A stretch of DNA of 64,000 nucleotides from Leptolyngbya iicbica LK (lineage in GTDB: Bacteria; Cyanobacteriota; Cyanobacteriia; Phormidesmidales; Phormidesmidaceae). The notes under the pieces were generated by a model. That model worked only from the letters and a program-made list of their open reading frames with translations. It did not search any database and was not told where the DNA came from. The stretch is taken from the NCBI RefSeq assembly GCF_004212215.1, contig NZ_QVFV01000002.1, forward strand, positions 865,525 to 929,524. The letters are read 5' to 3'. Shown one piece after another: positions 8,213-17,559 of this stretch (positions within the stretch are counted from its first letter, which is position 1; every line of letters starts with the position of its first letter). Both the position numbers and the translations under genes were made by a program.

Positions 8213-9163
8213 ATGAGTGCATCTCTGAGCAAGAACCCATTTCAAGGCTTAGGTGCCACCATTCGCCATCGGCTTAACCAGTTGTTGGGGCCGATCGCAT
8301 TGTTGGGGCCAGCCGGAATTTGGCTCTTGCTCTTTTTGGTGCTACCGACCCTGCTGATTCTCGACATCAGCTTGGTGCCGGGTTTCCGGCCTGAAGATGT
8401 GGGCGGCTCTTTCGGCCTGGGCAACTATTTCCAGGTGTTTAATCCGTTTGATCCCAGCTTTGATCCGGTTTATCTCCAGGTCATCTGGCGATCGATTTAC
8501 TATGCCACTGTCTCCACCGTGGCTTGCCTGGTACTGGGGTTTCCGGTCGCTTACTGGCTGGCGATCATGGCGCCTCGCCGCTGGCGTAACTTTTTGGTGG
8601 TGGCGTTCATTTTGCCCCTATGGACGTCATCACTGTTACGCTCCTACGCCTGGATTAGCATCTTGCGCCCCACAGGCTTACTAAACACGTTTATTACCTG
8701 GCTGAGTGGGTTTATTCCCGGCGTTGATCTCCCCACTCAGAGCTGGCTGTATTCCTCAGCGGCAGTATTTGTGGGATTAACCTACAACTTCCTGCCTTAC
8801 ATGGTGCTCATTTTGTACGCCTCGCTAGAAAAACTCGACATTTCACTGTTAGAAGCCGCCGCTGATTTAGGGGCGAATCCCCGCGAGGTTTTTTGGAAGG
8901 TGACGGTACCGCAGACGCTACCGGGCATTGCCGCCGGTTGTTTGCTGGTTTTTATCACCAGCATGGGCGATTTTGTGGTCCCCACATTGCTGGGGGGCGC
9001 GTCCAGCATGACCATTTCTCGCCTGATTTATAACCAGTTTTTAGGCATTACTCGCAACTGGGGACTCGGGTCGGCATTGAGTATGGTTTTGATTTTGGCC
9101 GTGAGTTTGGCGATCGCCCTCTTGCTGAAATATGGCGATCGCGATTCAGTACAGGAAACGTAG
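8213..9163 (+). CDS. potB: Polyamine ABC transporter permease PotB
   Basis: An inner-membrane permease subunit of 316 residues with about six transmembrane helices. The EAA loop that contacts the ATPase is visible as EAAADLGANPREVFWKVTVPQTLPGI (about residues 220-245). The long periplasmic segment after the first helix, around FGLGNYFQVFN, is typical of PotB. It lies 11 bp after potD and 12 bp before potC, so the three are translated from one transcript. Confidence 0.9.
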   Translation: MSASLSKNPFQGLGATIRHRLNQLLGPIALLGPAGIWLLLFLVLPTLLILDISLVPGFRPEDVGGSFGLGNYFQVFNPFDPSFDPVYLQVIWRSIYYATVSTVACLVLGFPVAYWLAIMAPRRWRNFLVVAFILPLWTSSLLRSYAWISILRPTGLLNTFITWLSGFIPGVDLPTQSWLYSSAAVFVGLTYNFLPYMVLILYASLEKLDISLLEAAADLGANPREVFWKVTVPQTLPGIAAGCLLVFITSMGDFVVPTLLGGASSMTISRLIYNQFLGITRNWGLGSALSMVLILAVSLAIALLLKYGDRDSVQET

Positions 9164-9175
9164 GGGAACAAGCGC

Positions 9176-9982
9176 ATGTCATTGCTACGCCGACTGAACC
9201 TACCTAAAACCTGGCAAGGGTGGCTGACAGTCGCTCTCTTTGGATTTATGTACGGCCCGATTGTGGTGTTGGGCATTTACAGCTTTAATGACTCGCGGCG
9301 CTACACGTCCGTTTGGCAAGGGTTCAGCCTGCGGTGGTATGAAAGTTTGTTTCAAGATGCGCGAATTTTTCGCGCGCTGCAAGACACCTTGTTCGTCGCC
9401 ATCATGGCGGTGGCGATTTCCTCGGTGCTAGGCACGCTGATGGCGATCGGCCTCTCCAAATACTACTTTCCTGGCAAGGGCGTCTACCGGGGCGTGTCAT
9501 ATCTGCCGCTGATTGTGCCCGACATTTCGATTGCCGTGGCCACCCTCGTCTTTCTCGCTTCAATGGCCATTCCCCTGAGTATTTGGACGATTGTGGCCGC
9601 GCACATGGTGTTTTGTCTGGCCTACATTGCCGTGGTCGTCTCTAGTCGGCTGGGCAGTCTCGACCCCAATTTAGAAGAAGCAGCGCTGGATTTAGGGGCC
9701 ACCCCGACCCAAGCTTTAATTAAAGTACTCTTACCGCAGCTCATGCCTGCGATCGTGGCTGGCTGCCTGTTAGCCTTTGTCCTCAGCATTGATGATTTGC
9801 TGATTTCCAGCTTCACCGCCGGAGGGGGAGCCAATCCCCTACCGCTCGAAATTTTCAGTCGCATTCGCAATGGGGTTAAACCTGACATGAATGCGCTGAG
9901 TGTCTTGCTGATTTTGGCCTCGGGCATGATTGCCGCCTTGGCAGAATACTTGCGTTACAAAAGCTCTACCTTAGAGCGGTAG
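9176..9982 (+). CDS. potC: Polyamine ABC transporter permease PotC
   Basis: The second permease subunit, 268 residues, about six transmembrane helices. Family marks are the N-terminal YGPIVVLGIYSFNDSRR, the RWYESLFQD segment and the EAA loop EEAALDLGATPTQALIKVLLPQLMP. Together with PotB it forms the membrane channel of the importer. It is the last gene of the operon. A weak stem-loop (AGGCG/CGCCT, 10003-10015) lies shortly after the stop codon but has no T-run. Confidence 0.9.
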   Translation: MSLLRRLNLPKTWQGWLTVALFGFMYGPIVVLGIYSFNDSRRYTSVWQGFSLRWYESLFQDARIFRALQDTLFVAIMAVAISSVLGTLMAIGLSKYYFPGKGVYRGVSYLPLIVPDISIAVATLVFLASMAIPLSIWTIVAAHMVFCLAYIAVVVSSRLGSLDPNLEEAALDLGATPTQALIKVLLPQLMPAIVAGCLLAFVLSIDDLLISSFTAGGGANPLPLEIFSRIRNGVKPDMNALSVLLILASGMIAALAEYLRYKSSTLER

Positions 9983-10068
9983 TCAGGTTCGATGCAGTGA
10001 TGAGGCGATGCGCCTGAAAAAGTTGCTGAAATCTCGTAATTTTGAGCAGAAACGTCTAGCATGAAAGG

Positions 10069-11322
10069 GTGAAAAAGACCCATCGTTCTCTAATTTCTTT
10101 GCAGGCAGGTCGCTGGTTCAAACTCATTGGAGGAGCCAGTTATCAACATCTTCCTGCTATTCGCAATTTGGCCCTGGCTTATACTCTTGCAGGTGCTGAT
10201 TGCATCGATGTCGCTGCTGATCCTGCTGTGGTTAGCGCGGTTAAAGAGTCGTTTCACGTCATTTCGCAGCTGCCGAGAATTCTTGAAGGCACGAAATTTC
10301 TTGGCAGCAGAATTCCCTCCGAACTGCCATTGCTCATGGTGAGCTTTAGCGATGGCGAAGATCCGCATTTTCGGAAAGCGCAATTTGATCCCACTCGCTG
10401 TCCTGCCGACTGTTCGCGGCCCTGTGAAGCCATTTGTCCAGCCGCTGCGATCGCCTTCACCCCAGCAACGGCAGGTGTCATTGAAGAACGTTGCTATGGT
10501 TGCGGTCGGTGTTTACCCGTTTGTCCCATTCAGCAGATTGCCACAGTGACACGGGCGACCGCTCCAGAAGCGATCGCGGCCACTTTGCTAGAGCAAGTAG
10601 ATGCGATCGAAATTCATACTCAAGTGGGGCGTTATGACTCATTCATGACGCTGTGGGCGACCCTGCAACCCCATCTGCACCACTTGTCGGTTATCTCCAT
10701 TAGCTGTCCTGAGCAAGCCGGAGCGATCGACTATTTGTGGCAGCTTTACGAAGCCATTCAGCCGCTGCCGCTGCCCCTGATCTGGCAAACCGATGGCCGC
10801 CCGATGAGTGGCGACATTGGCCGCGGCACAACGCATACCACACTGCGCTATGCCAGACGGATGCTGCAATCGGGACCCCCTGGCTACGTGCAGCTAGCCG
10901 GGGGCACCAATGCCCATACCGCCGAAAAATTGCCAGCCCTGGCGCTGGAGCAGGGCTCAGAGCGAGCGGCGAGCGCCGCCGGGCCGATGACGGCTCCCGC
11001 TTTACGACCGACTTTGGGCGGAGTGGCTTTTGGGAGTTTTGCCCGGCGGCTATTAAGTCCGCTGTTAGAGGACGAGGCAACTGTCCCCCGGTTTGGTTCT
11101 GCTGTTGATCGTGATGAGAGGCCATCGTGTGATGATTCAGAGTCCCTGGCGAGTTCGATGTTGTGGCTACGGCAAGCGGTGCAGCTGGCCACCAGCCTAG
11201 TGGCTCCCATCAAAGGAGTCCCGAGTGCCGCATTGACCTGGCCGGCTAACCCAGAGGGCGATCGCGCCCATGGGCTAGCACCCCCTACGGAACCGCGACC
11301 GTATTCCCCAGTCATTGAGTAG
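10069..11322 (+). CDS. ldpA: Iron-sulfur protein LdpA, circadian light-input factor
   Basis: The sequence matches LdpA, which in Synechococcus senses cellular redox state through Fe-S clusters and adjusts circadian period to light intensity. Two ferredoxin-like cysteine clusters are visible: CPADCSRPCEAICP (about residues 107-120) and CYGCGRCLPVCP (about 138-149). The N-terminal region YQHLPAIRNLALAYTLAGAD and the C-terminal LdpA domain including PPGYVQLAGGTNAHT follow the family. The start is a GTG codon; the ATG at 10061 is out of frame. At 417 residues it is somewhat long, with a low-complexity segment around 330-365. The R3H ATPase gene begins 16 bp downstream, suggesting co-transcription. 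Confidence 0.85.
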   Translation: MKKTHRSLISLQAGRWFKLIGGASYQHLPAIRNLALAYTLAGADCIDVAADPAVVSAVKESFHVISQLPRILEGTKFLGSRIPSELPLLMVSFSDGEDPHFRKAQFDPTRCPADCSRPCEAICPAAAIAFTPATAGVIEERCYGCGRCLPVCPIQQIATVTRATAPEAIAATLLEQVDAIEIHTQVGRYDSFMTLWATLQPHLHHLSVISISCPEQAGAIDYLWQLYEAIQPLPLPLIWQTDGRPMSGDIGRGTTHTTLRYARRMLQSGPPGYVQLAGGTNAHTAEKLPALALEQGSERAASAAGPMTAPALRPTLGGVAFGSFARRLLSPLLEDEATVPRFGSAVDRDERPSCDDSESLASSMLWLRQAVQLATSLVAPIKGVPSAALTWPANPEGDRAHGLAPPTEPRPYSPVIE

Positions 11323-11338
11323 AGTTTTTTGTTAGGCT

Positions 11339-13171
11339 ATGGCCCTTTACGACGATCCCCAGTCCGTTGAGTCTGCCCCTGTTGATCCCACTCCCGCTGG
11401 CCACCCGGAGACGGCTCAGTCCGCCGTTTACGATGACCTGCAAGCCCTGCTGGCCGTGTTGCCACCCGAGACCGCCGCGCAAATTCAGCGTCACCAGCAA
11501 GCCGATCAGCTCATCGAAGTCATTCTGGATTTGGGGCGACGCCCTGAAGCCCGATTTTTGTCCGGGTCGGAATATCTCTCAGAGCAAGTCGTGTCTAAAG
11601 ACGATTTGCAACACTGCGTCGATCGCGTCGGGTATTTTGGCGGTGACAACCGGGCTGGCATTGAAAAGACCTTGCACCGGATCAGTGCCATTCGCAACCG
11701 TTCTGGCGATGTGATTGGCCTCACCTGCCGCGTCGGACGAGCGGTTTTTGGCACCATTGGCTTGATTCAAGACTTGGTCGAGCGCGGCCAATCCATTTTG
11801 ATGTTGGGGCGTCCTGGCGTGGGCAAAACCACGGCCCTGCGGGAAATCGCTCGGGTATTGGCCGACGACCTCGATCGCCGCGTCGTGATTATCGATACCT
11901 CCAACGAGATTGCGGGGGATGGCGACATTCCGCATCCGGCGATCGGGCGAGCGCGGCGGATGCAGGTGGCCAAGCCAGAACTGCAACACCAGGTGATGAT
12001 TGAAGCGGTGGAAAACCACATGCCCGAGGTCATCGTGATTGATGAAATCGGCACGGAATTGGAAGCCACAGCCGCACGCACCATTGCCGAGCGCGGCGTG
12101 CAGCTCGTCGGCACCGCCCACGGCAACCAGCTCGAAAACTTGATGAAAAACCCGACGCTGTCGGACCTCGTGGGGGGCATCCAGTCCGTCACCTTGGGGG
12201 ATGATGAAGCCCGACGCCGGGGCAGCCAAAAGAGCGTGCTGGAACGGAAAGCGCCCCCCACCTTTGACATTGCGGTGGAAATGCTGGAACGGCAACGCTG
12301 GGTCATTCACGAAGATGTAGCCGTGACAGTGGACTCACTGCTGCGGGGACGACAACCTGCGACGCAAACTCGCAGCGTCAACGAAGCAGGCGAGGTAGTG
12401 GTCACCCATGAGGCCGCCAAAGTTAAGGCCTCGCCCCTCAAAGGCCGATTGCCTGGCAAAGCCCAAAGGCAGGCAGGCGGTTGGCGAGCATCGGGCCGCA
12501 TGACGCCGCCCCAAGGGGGCACAGTAGAGCAGTTGCCGGTGACGGCTGAGCAGCAAAGCTTTGAGGCGATGCTCGATCGCTCGCTGAACGAAGATGAAAT
12601 GGTCTATGCGGCAGCAGGAGAATCCTTGGCGCTCGCACCTGAGCCCACCGTTGGCCCCAACGGCGAAGATATTTTGCGAGTGTATTCCTACGGCATCAGC
12701 AAGCATCATCTGGACCAGGTGATTGCCACGCTGCGGTTGCCCGTCGTGCTCACCAAAGATTTGGATAGTGCGGATGCGGTGCTGGCCTTGCGATCGCACG
12801 TCAAACACCACTCCAAACTGCGCCACATCGCGAAGGTGCGCGAGTTGCCCATTCACACCGTTAAGTCCAACAGTATGCCGCAGATTGTGCGGACGTTACA
12901 GCGCATGTTGGATATCGACGACGGCAACGTTCGCGCCATGCCCAATCTCAGCCTGTTTTCGCCCAACGAAGACGCCGACGAGCTAGAAGCCCTGGAAGAG
13001 GCGCGCCTCGCGGTGGAACAAATTGTGATTCCTAAGGGTCAACCCGTGGAATTGCTACCGCGATCGGCCCGTATCCGCAAAATGCAGCACGAATTGGCCG
13101 AGCATTACCGCCTGAAGTCTTGCAGCTTTGGCGATGAACCGAATCGGCGACTGCGGATCTATCCTGCATAA
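11339..13171 (+). CDS. AAA+ ATPase with R3H domain, Ycf45 family
   Basis: A 610-residue cytosolic P-loop ATPase. Walker A GRPGVGKTT is at about residues 157-165 and Walker B with VIVIDEIGTE at about 230; this core resembles SpoIIIAA and plastid Ycf45. The C-terminus carries an R3H domain with the diagnostic Arg-x3-His in RIRKMQHELAEHY, which binds single-stranded nucleic acid. The middle (about 340-430) is basic and low in complexity and probably flexible. The family is conserved through cyanobacteria and algal plastids, but no biochemical role is established. It directly follows ldpA. Confidence 0.85.
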   Translation: MALYDDPQSVESAPVDPTPAGHPETAQSAVYDDLQALLAVLPPETAAQIQRHQQADQLIEVILDLGRRPEARFLSGSEYLSEQVVSKDDLQHCVDRVGYFGGDNRAGIEKTLHRISAIRNRSGDVIGLTCRVGRAVFGTIGLIQDLVERGQSILMLGRPGVGKTTALREIARVLADDLDRRVVIIDTSNEIAGDGDIPHPAIGRARRMQVAKPELQHQVMIEAVENHMPEVIVIDEIGTELEATAARTIAERGVQLVGTAHGNQLENLMKNPTLSDLVGGIQSVTLGDDEARRRGSQKSVLERKAPPTFDIAVEMLERQRWVIHEDVAVTVDSLLRGRQPATQTRSVNEAGEVVVTHEAAKVKASPLKGRLPGKAQRQAGGWRASGRMTPPQGGTVEQLPVTAEQQSFEAMLDRSLNEDEMVYAAAGESLALAPEPTVGPNGEDILRVYSYGISKHHLDQVIATLRLPVVLTKDLDSADAVLALRSHVKHHSKLRHIAKVRELPIHTVKSNSMPQIVRTLQRMLDIDDGNVRAMPNLSLFSPNEDADELEALEEARLAVEQIVIPKGQPVELLPRSARIRKMQHELAEHYRLKSCSFGDEPNRRLRIYPA

Positions 13172-13420
13172 GCCCGACTATGGGGAGCGGTGCGACTGGG
13201 TCATTGGAGGGCGTCCCGCCCACAGCGACATTGGCATCAATCATCTGGGGTGTAGGGCAGCAAACAGTAGTGATCAAGGCTCATCGGCGATCGCGTTCAC
13301 TAGAGCCGACAAGGGGACTGATCGCTTTAAGCTAAAATTTACGATGGACTTTTGGCCGGGGATCACTCGCGACCAAAAATTATTGACCGGCAACGAGTTG
13401 GGCATGACGGAGGCCAATTA

Positions 13421-14611
13421 ATGGTAACTTTTCGATGGTTTGCACTGGGCTTATCGAGTGCGGTGTTCGGAGTGATGGCAAGCAGTGCCGCTGCGGCGAT
13501 CGCCCCTGCCAATGCCGTCATTGAGACCGCCACATCCGGGCCACTCGTCTTCCGCCTCCCCCGGGTTGACCTTGCCCAAAGCCGCAACTCTAATCTTTCC
13601 GATGCCCAACAAGAGGCCTTGGATGACCTGCTCACCGAAGGGCAAGACAAAGTTGAGGCCGAAGACTACGATGCCGCGATCGCGCTTTATCGAGAAGCCA
13701 CGCGCATTGACCCTCGTAATGCGCGGCTATATTCGGGCATCGGCTATTTATACGTGCAGCAGGGTGAGTATGCCGCTGCGGTTGAACCCTATCAGCAAGC
13801 GATCGCGCTAGAACCGAACAACATGCCGTTTCGCTATGGTCTGGCCTATGCCTATGTGCAGCTAGCCGACTATGAAAATGCGATCGCGATCTACGAAGAA
13901 ATCACCACCCTCGCGCCCTCAGAAGCGGATGCCTATCTGGGGTTAGGCAATATCTTCATCACCCTCGAAGACTACGATGCTGCGTTGAGCACGTATGAAC
14001 GCCTGGCGAGTCGTGCCCCTGGTAATGCCAGTGCTTACGAGGCGCTGGGAACCCTGTACCTGATTCGAGAAGATTACGTTGCGGCGCAATCCGCCTTTGA
14101 ACGCGCTGTACGAGCCGATGGGAGACGCAGTGAGCCACACGTGGGTTTAGCCGAAACGCAAATCGCACTGGGCAACTCGCGGGCCGCTTTTGAAAATCTG
14201 GAAACAGCCGTCAGACTCGATCGCAATAATGCTCAAGCCAATTTTCTACTTGGCGAACTGTCGATGGAAATTGGCGATGAAACCGCTGCTTACACCTACT
14301 ATCGACGGGCCGTTGATGCTAATCCAGACTTGATTCCGGCTCAGGCTGCGGTTGGCGCTTTTCATCTGAGAGAAGGGGTCTATTTACAGGCAATTAGAGC
14401 TTATCGCCAAGTTCTTCGCGCCTTCCCCAATAACCCTGGAGCGCATTACAACTTGGGACTAGCGCTCTGGGCTGAAGGGCTAGAAAAACAAGCCATATCG
14501 TCGATCAATCTGGCTCGTCGCCTTTATGAAGCCAATGAAGACTTTGATTCAGTAGAACGGGTAGATGAATTACTAGAGCTGTGGAATGCCTCTGAAGTAG
14601 AAACCCCATAA
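13421..14611 (+). CDS. Secreted tetratricopeptide-repeat protein
   Basis: A 396-residue protein starting at the ATG at 13421, which has a GGAGG ribosome-binding site about 8 nt upstream; an in-frame upstream start at 13352 was rejected. Residues 1-27 form a Sec signal peptide ending in a run of alanines. From about residue 60 to 370 there are roughly nine 34-residue TPR units, for example YDAAIALYREATRIDPRNA. It is probably a periplasmic or envelope protein-protein scaffold, but partners are unknown. A strong inverted repeat follows 20 bp after the stop codon. Confidence 0.8.
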   Translation: MVTFRWFALGLSSAVFGVMASSAAAAIAPANAVIETATSGPLVFRLPRVDLAQSRNSNLSDAQQEALDDLLTEGQDKVEAEDYDAAIALYREATRIDPRNARLYSGIGYLYVQQGEYAAAVEPYQQAIALEPNNMPFRYGLAYAYVQLADYENAIAIYEEITTLAPSEADAYLGLGNIFITLEDYDAALSTYERLASRAPGNASAYEALGTLYLIREDYVAAQSAFERAVRADGRRSEPHVGLAETQIALGNSRAAFENLETAVRLDRNNAQANFLLGELSMEIGDETAAYTYYRRAVDANPDLIPAQAAVGAFHLREGVYLQAIRAYRQVLRAFPNNPGAHYNLGLALWAEGLEKQAISSINLARRLYEANEDFDSVERVDELLELWNASEVETP

Positions 14612-14630
14612 GGCATCGGTGAGAAAACCA

Positions 14631-14671
14631 TCATCCATTGGTACGCGGTGAATGCGTGAACCAATGGATGA
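14631..14671. terminator. Perfect 12-bp inverted repeat, likely bidirectional terminator
   Basis: TCATCCATTGGT (14631-14642) and ACCAATGGATGA (14660-14671) are exact reverse complements, with an inner stem ACGC (14643-14646) / GCGT (14654-14657). It lies between the convergent TPR and SLC13 genes. On the minus strand it is followed by TGGTTTTC; on the plus strand there is no T-run. Confidence 0.5.
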
Positions 14672-14743
14672 CAACACTGCTCGGCTAGCATGACTACTTT
14701 TACGCTGCGCATCTCCTTAAGCAGAGACCTCGTAAATCAGCTT

Positions 14744-16654
14744 TTAGAAGGGGTAGATATGCGGTGCCAAAAATACGGTGATGCCCCAAAACAGCAGGTT
14801 TAGAGGAATACCGATGCGCATGAAATCGGTGAATTTGTATCCCCCGGGACCGTACACCATCAAATTCGTTTGATAGCCAATTGGCGTGGAGAAACTAGCC
14901 GAAGCCGCAATCATAATTGCAATGACAAACGGCATATAACTGACGCCGAGGCCCTGAGCGACCGACAACGCAATGGGAAACATCAGAGCAGCGGCGGCAT
15001 TGTTCGTAATCATTTCTGTGAGCAGCGTCGTGATGCCGTAAATGACGGCAAGAGCTACTAGCGGTTGGCTACCAGCAATACCTAAAAAACTGGCCGCGAT
15101 CGCTTCGGCAGCCCCGGTCACTTGCATCGCCTCACTAATGCCCAAAGCGGCCCCAATGACCAGCAATACTGACCATTCAATACTTTGCAGCGCTCGAGTG
15201 GGCGCACAGCAGCCAGTGATCAGCATTAACATCGCCGCCAACACAGCCGCTTTCAACATGCTGAGCCAGCCGACTCCAGCTAGTACCACCATCAGCAATA
15301 AAATCAGCAGCGCAATGGGCGCTTTTTCGTGGCGTAGTGGCTCCGAGTCTGGCAAGTCACTGACTAAATAAAAGTCATTCGAGATGCGTTGCCGTTCAAT
15401 AAAGCGAGGATGCGTTTCGAGTAAGAGGGTATCGCCAGGTCGCAGCCGAATATCACCGACTTTGCCCTGCACGCGATCGCCATTGCGAGCCACCGCCAAC
15501 ACCACCGCATCGTATCGAGAGCGAAATTGCCCTTCGCGAATCGTTTTGCCCACGAGTGAGCAGGTATGAGATACCACCGCTTCGATCAACCGACGCTCGG
15601 TGCGGGGCGTATCGAGCTTAAAGACCTGATCGGTCGCAGGAGACAAGCCGCGTAGCCGTTGCAAATCCAAAATCGAATCGACGATGCCAACAAAGACCAA
15701 CTGATCATTTTCCCGCAGCAGCTCACGCGGGCTCACCGCAGGCAGAATTTGCTGCCCCCGAGCGATTTCAGCCAGATACAGTCCTGGCAAGTGGCGCAAC
15801 CCGGCTTGCTCGACGGTTTTGCCCGCCAGGGGACTGCGCGGGGCCACCACCATTTCCACCGTGTATTGCCGCACATCACTCAAATCACCCATCGCTGGTT
15901 TGCGATTCGGCAGGAGCCAACGCTGCCCAAAGAAGAGGAAGCATAATCCCGCGATCGCACAGGGCAACCCCACGGGCGTCAGATCAAAAATTCGCAAACC
16001 AGGATGGTCAGTCGCCTCGACCAACAAGCCACTGACCACTAAATTGGTGCTGGTCCCAATCAAGGTGCAAAGCCCCCCAAAAATCGATGCATAGCTGAGG
16101 GGAATCATCAACTTTGAGGGACTGATGCGCAATTTGCGACACCAGTCATTCACCACGGGAATAAACATCGCCACGACGGGCGTGTTATTTAAAAAAGCGC
16201 TGAGCACCATAATCGGCACAGTCAGGCGCACAAAGGTGGTCGTGCGGCGTTTGGGCAGGCCGAGCAATTGTTGAGAAATCCAGGCTAGGGCACCCGTTTG
16301 CTGCAATCCGGTCACGACAAAATACAGCACCGCCACCGTGACCATGCCGTCATTGCTGAACCCCTGCAGCGCCTCGGCGGTAGTCAGGACGCCGCTCACA
16401 TACAGCACCGCCACCGCACCTAAAAATACAATCTCAGCGGGCAGTGCCGTAATGGCATTGAGCACAAACGCTAAGGCCGTCACTAATAAGGTCAGCCAAC
16501 CTGGCCAGCCCAAACTCATCAACGGCGCATCGGTCGCGAGATACTGCAAGGCCGCGATCGCCAGTCCCAGCAACAACCCCAGCGCAACGCAAATCAAGAT
16601 CTGCCGCTGTCGTCGTTGCGTCCACCAATACCGAAAAGTTTGTTCTAGCTGCAT
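14744..16654 (-). CDS. SLC13-family anion permease with two TrkA-C domains
   Basis: A 636-residue inner-membrane transporter of the divalent anion/Na+ symporter (SLC13) superfamily. About five to six hydrophobic segments come first, then a cytosolic insertion (about residues 250-420) with two TrkA-C/RCK-C domains, shown by the glycine-rich blocks RSPLAGKTVEQAGL and SLVGKTIREGQF, then further transmembrane helices. The motif FLNNTPVVAMFIPV near residue 155 and the later TEMITNNAAAALMFPIA are SLC13 signatures. Relatives carry sulfate or dicarboxylates, so the substrate cannot be fixed here. The ATG at 16654 was chosen over an in-frame TTG at 16669. Confidence 0.82.
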   Translation of the reverse strand: MQLEQTFRYWWTQRRQRQILICVALGLLLGLAIAALQYLATDAPLMSLGWPGWLTLLVTALAFVLNAITALPAEIVFLGAVAVLYVSGVLTTAEALQGFSNDGMVTVAVLYFVVTGLQQTGALAWISQQLLGLPKRRTTTFVRLTVPIMVLSAFLNNTPVVAMFIPVVNDWCRKLRISPSKLMIPLSYASIFGGLCTLIGTSTNLVVSGLLVEATDHPGLRIFDLTPVGLPCAIAGLCFLFFGQRWLLPNRKPAMGDLSDVRQYTVEMVVAPRSPLAGKTVEQAGLRHLPGLYLAEIARGQQILPAVSPRELLRENDQLVFVGIVDSILDLQRLRGLSPATDQVFKLDTPRTERRLIEAVVSHTCSLVGKTIREGQFRSRYDAVVLAVARNGDRVQGKVGDIRLRPGDTLLLETHPRFIERQRISNDFYLVSDLPDSEPLRHEKAPIALLILLLMVVLAGVGWLSMLKAAVLAAMLMLITGCCAPTRALQSIEWSVLLVIGAALGISEAMQVTGAAEAIAASFLGIAGSQPLVALAVIYGITTLLTEMITNNAAAALMFPIALSVAQGLGVSYMPFVIAIMIAASASFSTPIGYQTNLMVYGPGGYKFTDFMRIGIPLNLLFWGITVFLAPHIYPF

Positions 16655-17559
16655 GTTTGTTGGTACCAAATTCGTGGCTTGGGCGTCGCAATCACCGCAG
16701 CAAAGCAGTTATTTGATGACCGATTTCCCCTTAGAGCAACTGACTCAATCGATGGATTTCCGTCTCAATAGTGATGCCCAAAAAGCCCGTAAGACAATCA
16801 GCAATTCATGTAAATGAGTCATTGCTAATCGTATTTCAAAATCCTATCGAGTGAACTAAACAAGAAGTTTTCTTCAATTTCGCGAATAGATTGACTATTT
16901 GGGAATGGGGCTCAGAGCCAGTGCTGAGACTGGCATTGCTAAAGCCTCTTTCACATTGCCGGTACCAGCATCGGGAATTTGATTTTGAACAATCTGTGAA
17001 GTTGTCAAAGTCGCCAGCGTTAGCGCTAGGGGTGCTGTGGAGGTTTCGCATCACGGTCAATCATGTCGGCGCTGCCGTAATGGCGATCGCCTTTGATGCA
17101 GCGATGGCGAGGCCTTGTCCAGATCCGGTTAGCCTCGTCCTCTGAATGACCGACCGCTCCAACGCCCGATCAGGATCAGTTGTTTTAGAGGGTAGCAGTT
17201 ATTCAATAATGGCCGGAGAAACTTGCCGATACTGGCTTCAATAAATGCCCTTTTTGGTACCAGATAGAACTCGAAAATAATGCCATCGGCTGTCAGATTT
17301 CCAGGTCTATCAACGGGGCAGTAGCACCTCTCAATTCTGTTTGACAAATTCCCCTTACAGGCCAGATGTCGGTTGTAAATCTCAGCTAATTTATCAAAGT
17401 TAGGATGACTTCGAGATTCATCATCGGCTCAATTTCAAATTTCGAAAGGGGCGAAAATCCATCGGCTGTCCCCACAGCCACCGATACCACCGCTCAACTC
17501 AATGACGTACCAGCAGGTATCCCGAATAAGGGTGGCGAGGACATGAGTCAGCGGGCAAG
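16655..17559. other. 905-bp stretch without a recognisable gene
   Basis: No open reading frame on either strand resembles a known family. Short frames exist (minus 17129-17347, plus 16891-17145, and a 33-codon frame ending at 16817) but they lack convincing start signals or family marks. GGTACC occurs three times (about 16662, 16970, 17255), probably by chance. The stretch may be a decayed gene or a long untranslated region; neither can be shown. Confidence 0.5.

Noticed and set aside
10700..11315. Overlapping minus-strand frames opposite ldpA
   Set aside because: Shadow frames of a gene with clear Fe-S motifs; no start signal or family match.
16716..16817. 33-codon frame downstream of a possible ATG
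   Set aside because: No family match and no clear Shine-Dalgarno sequence; not distinguishable from chance.
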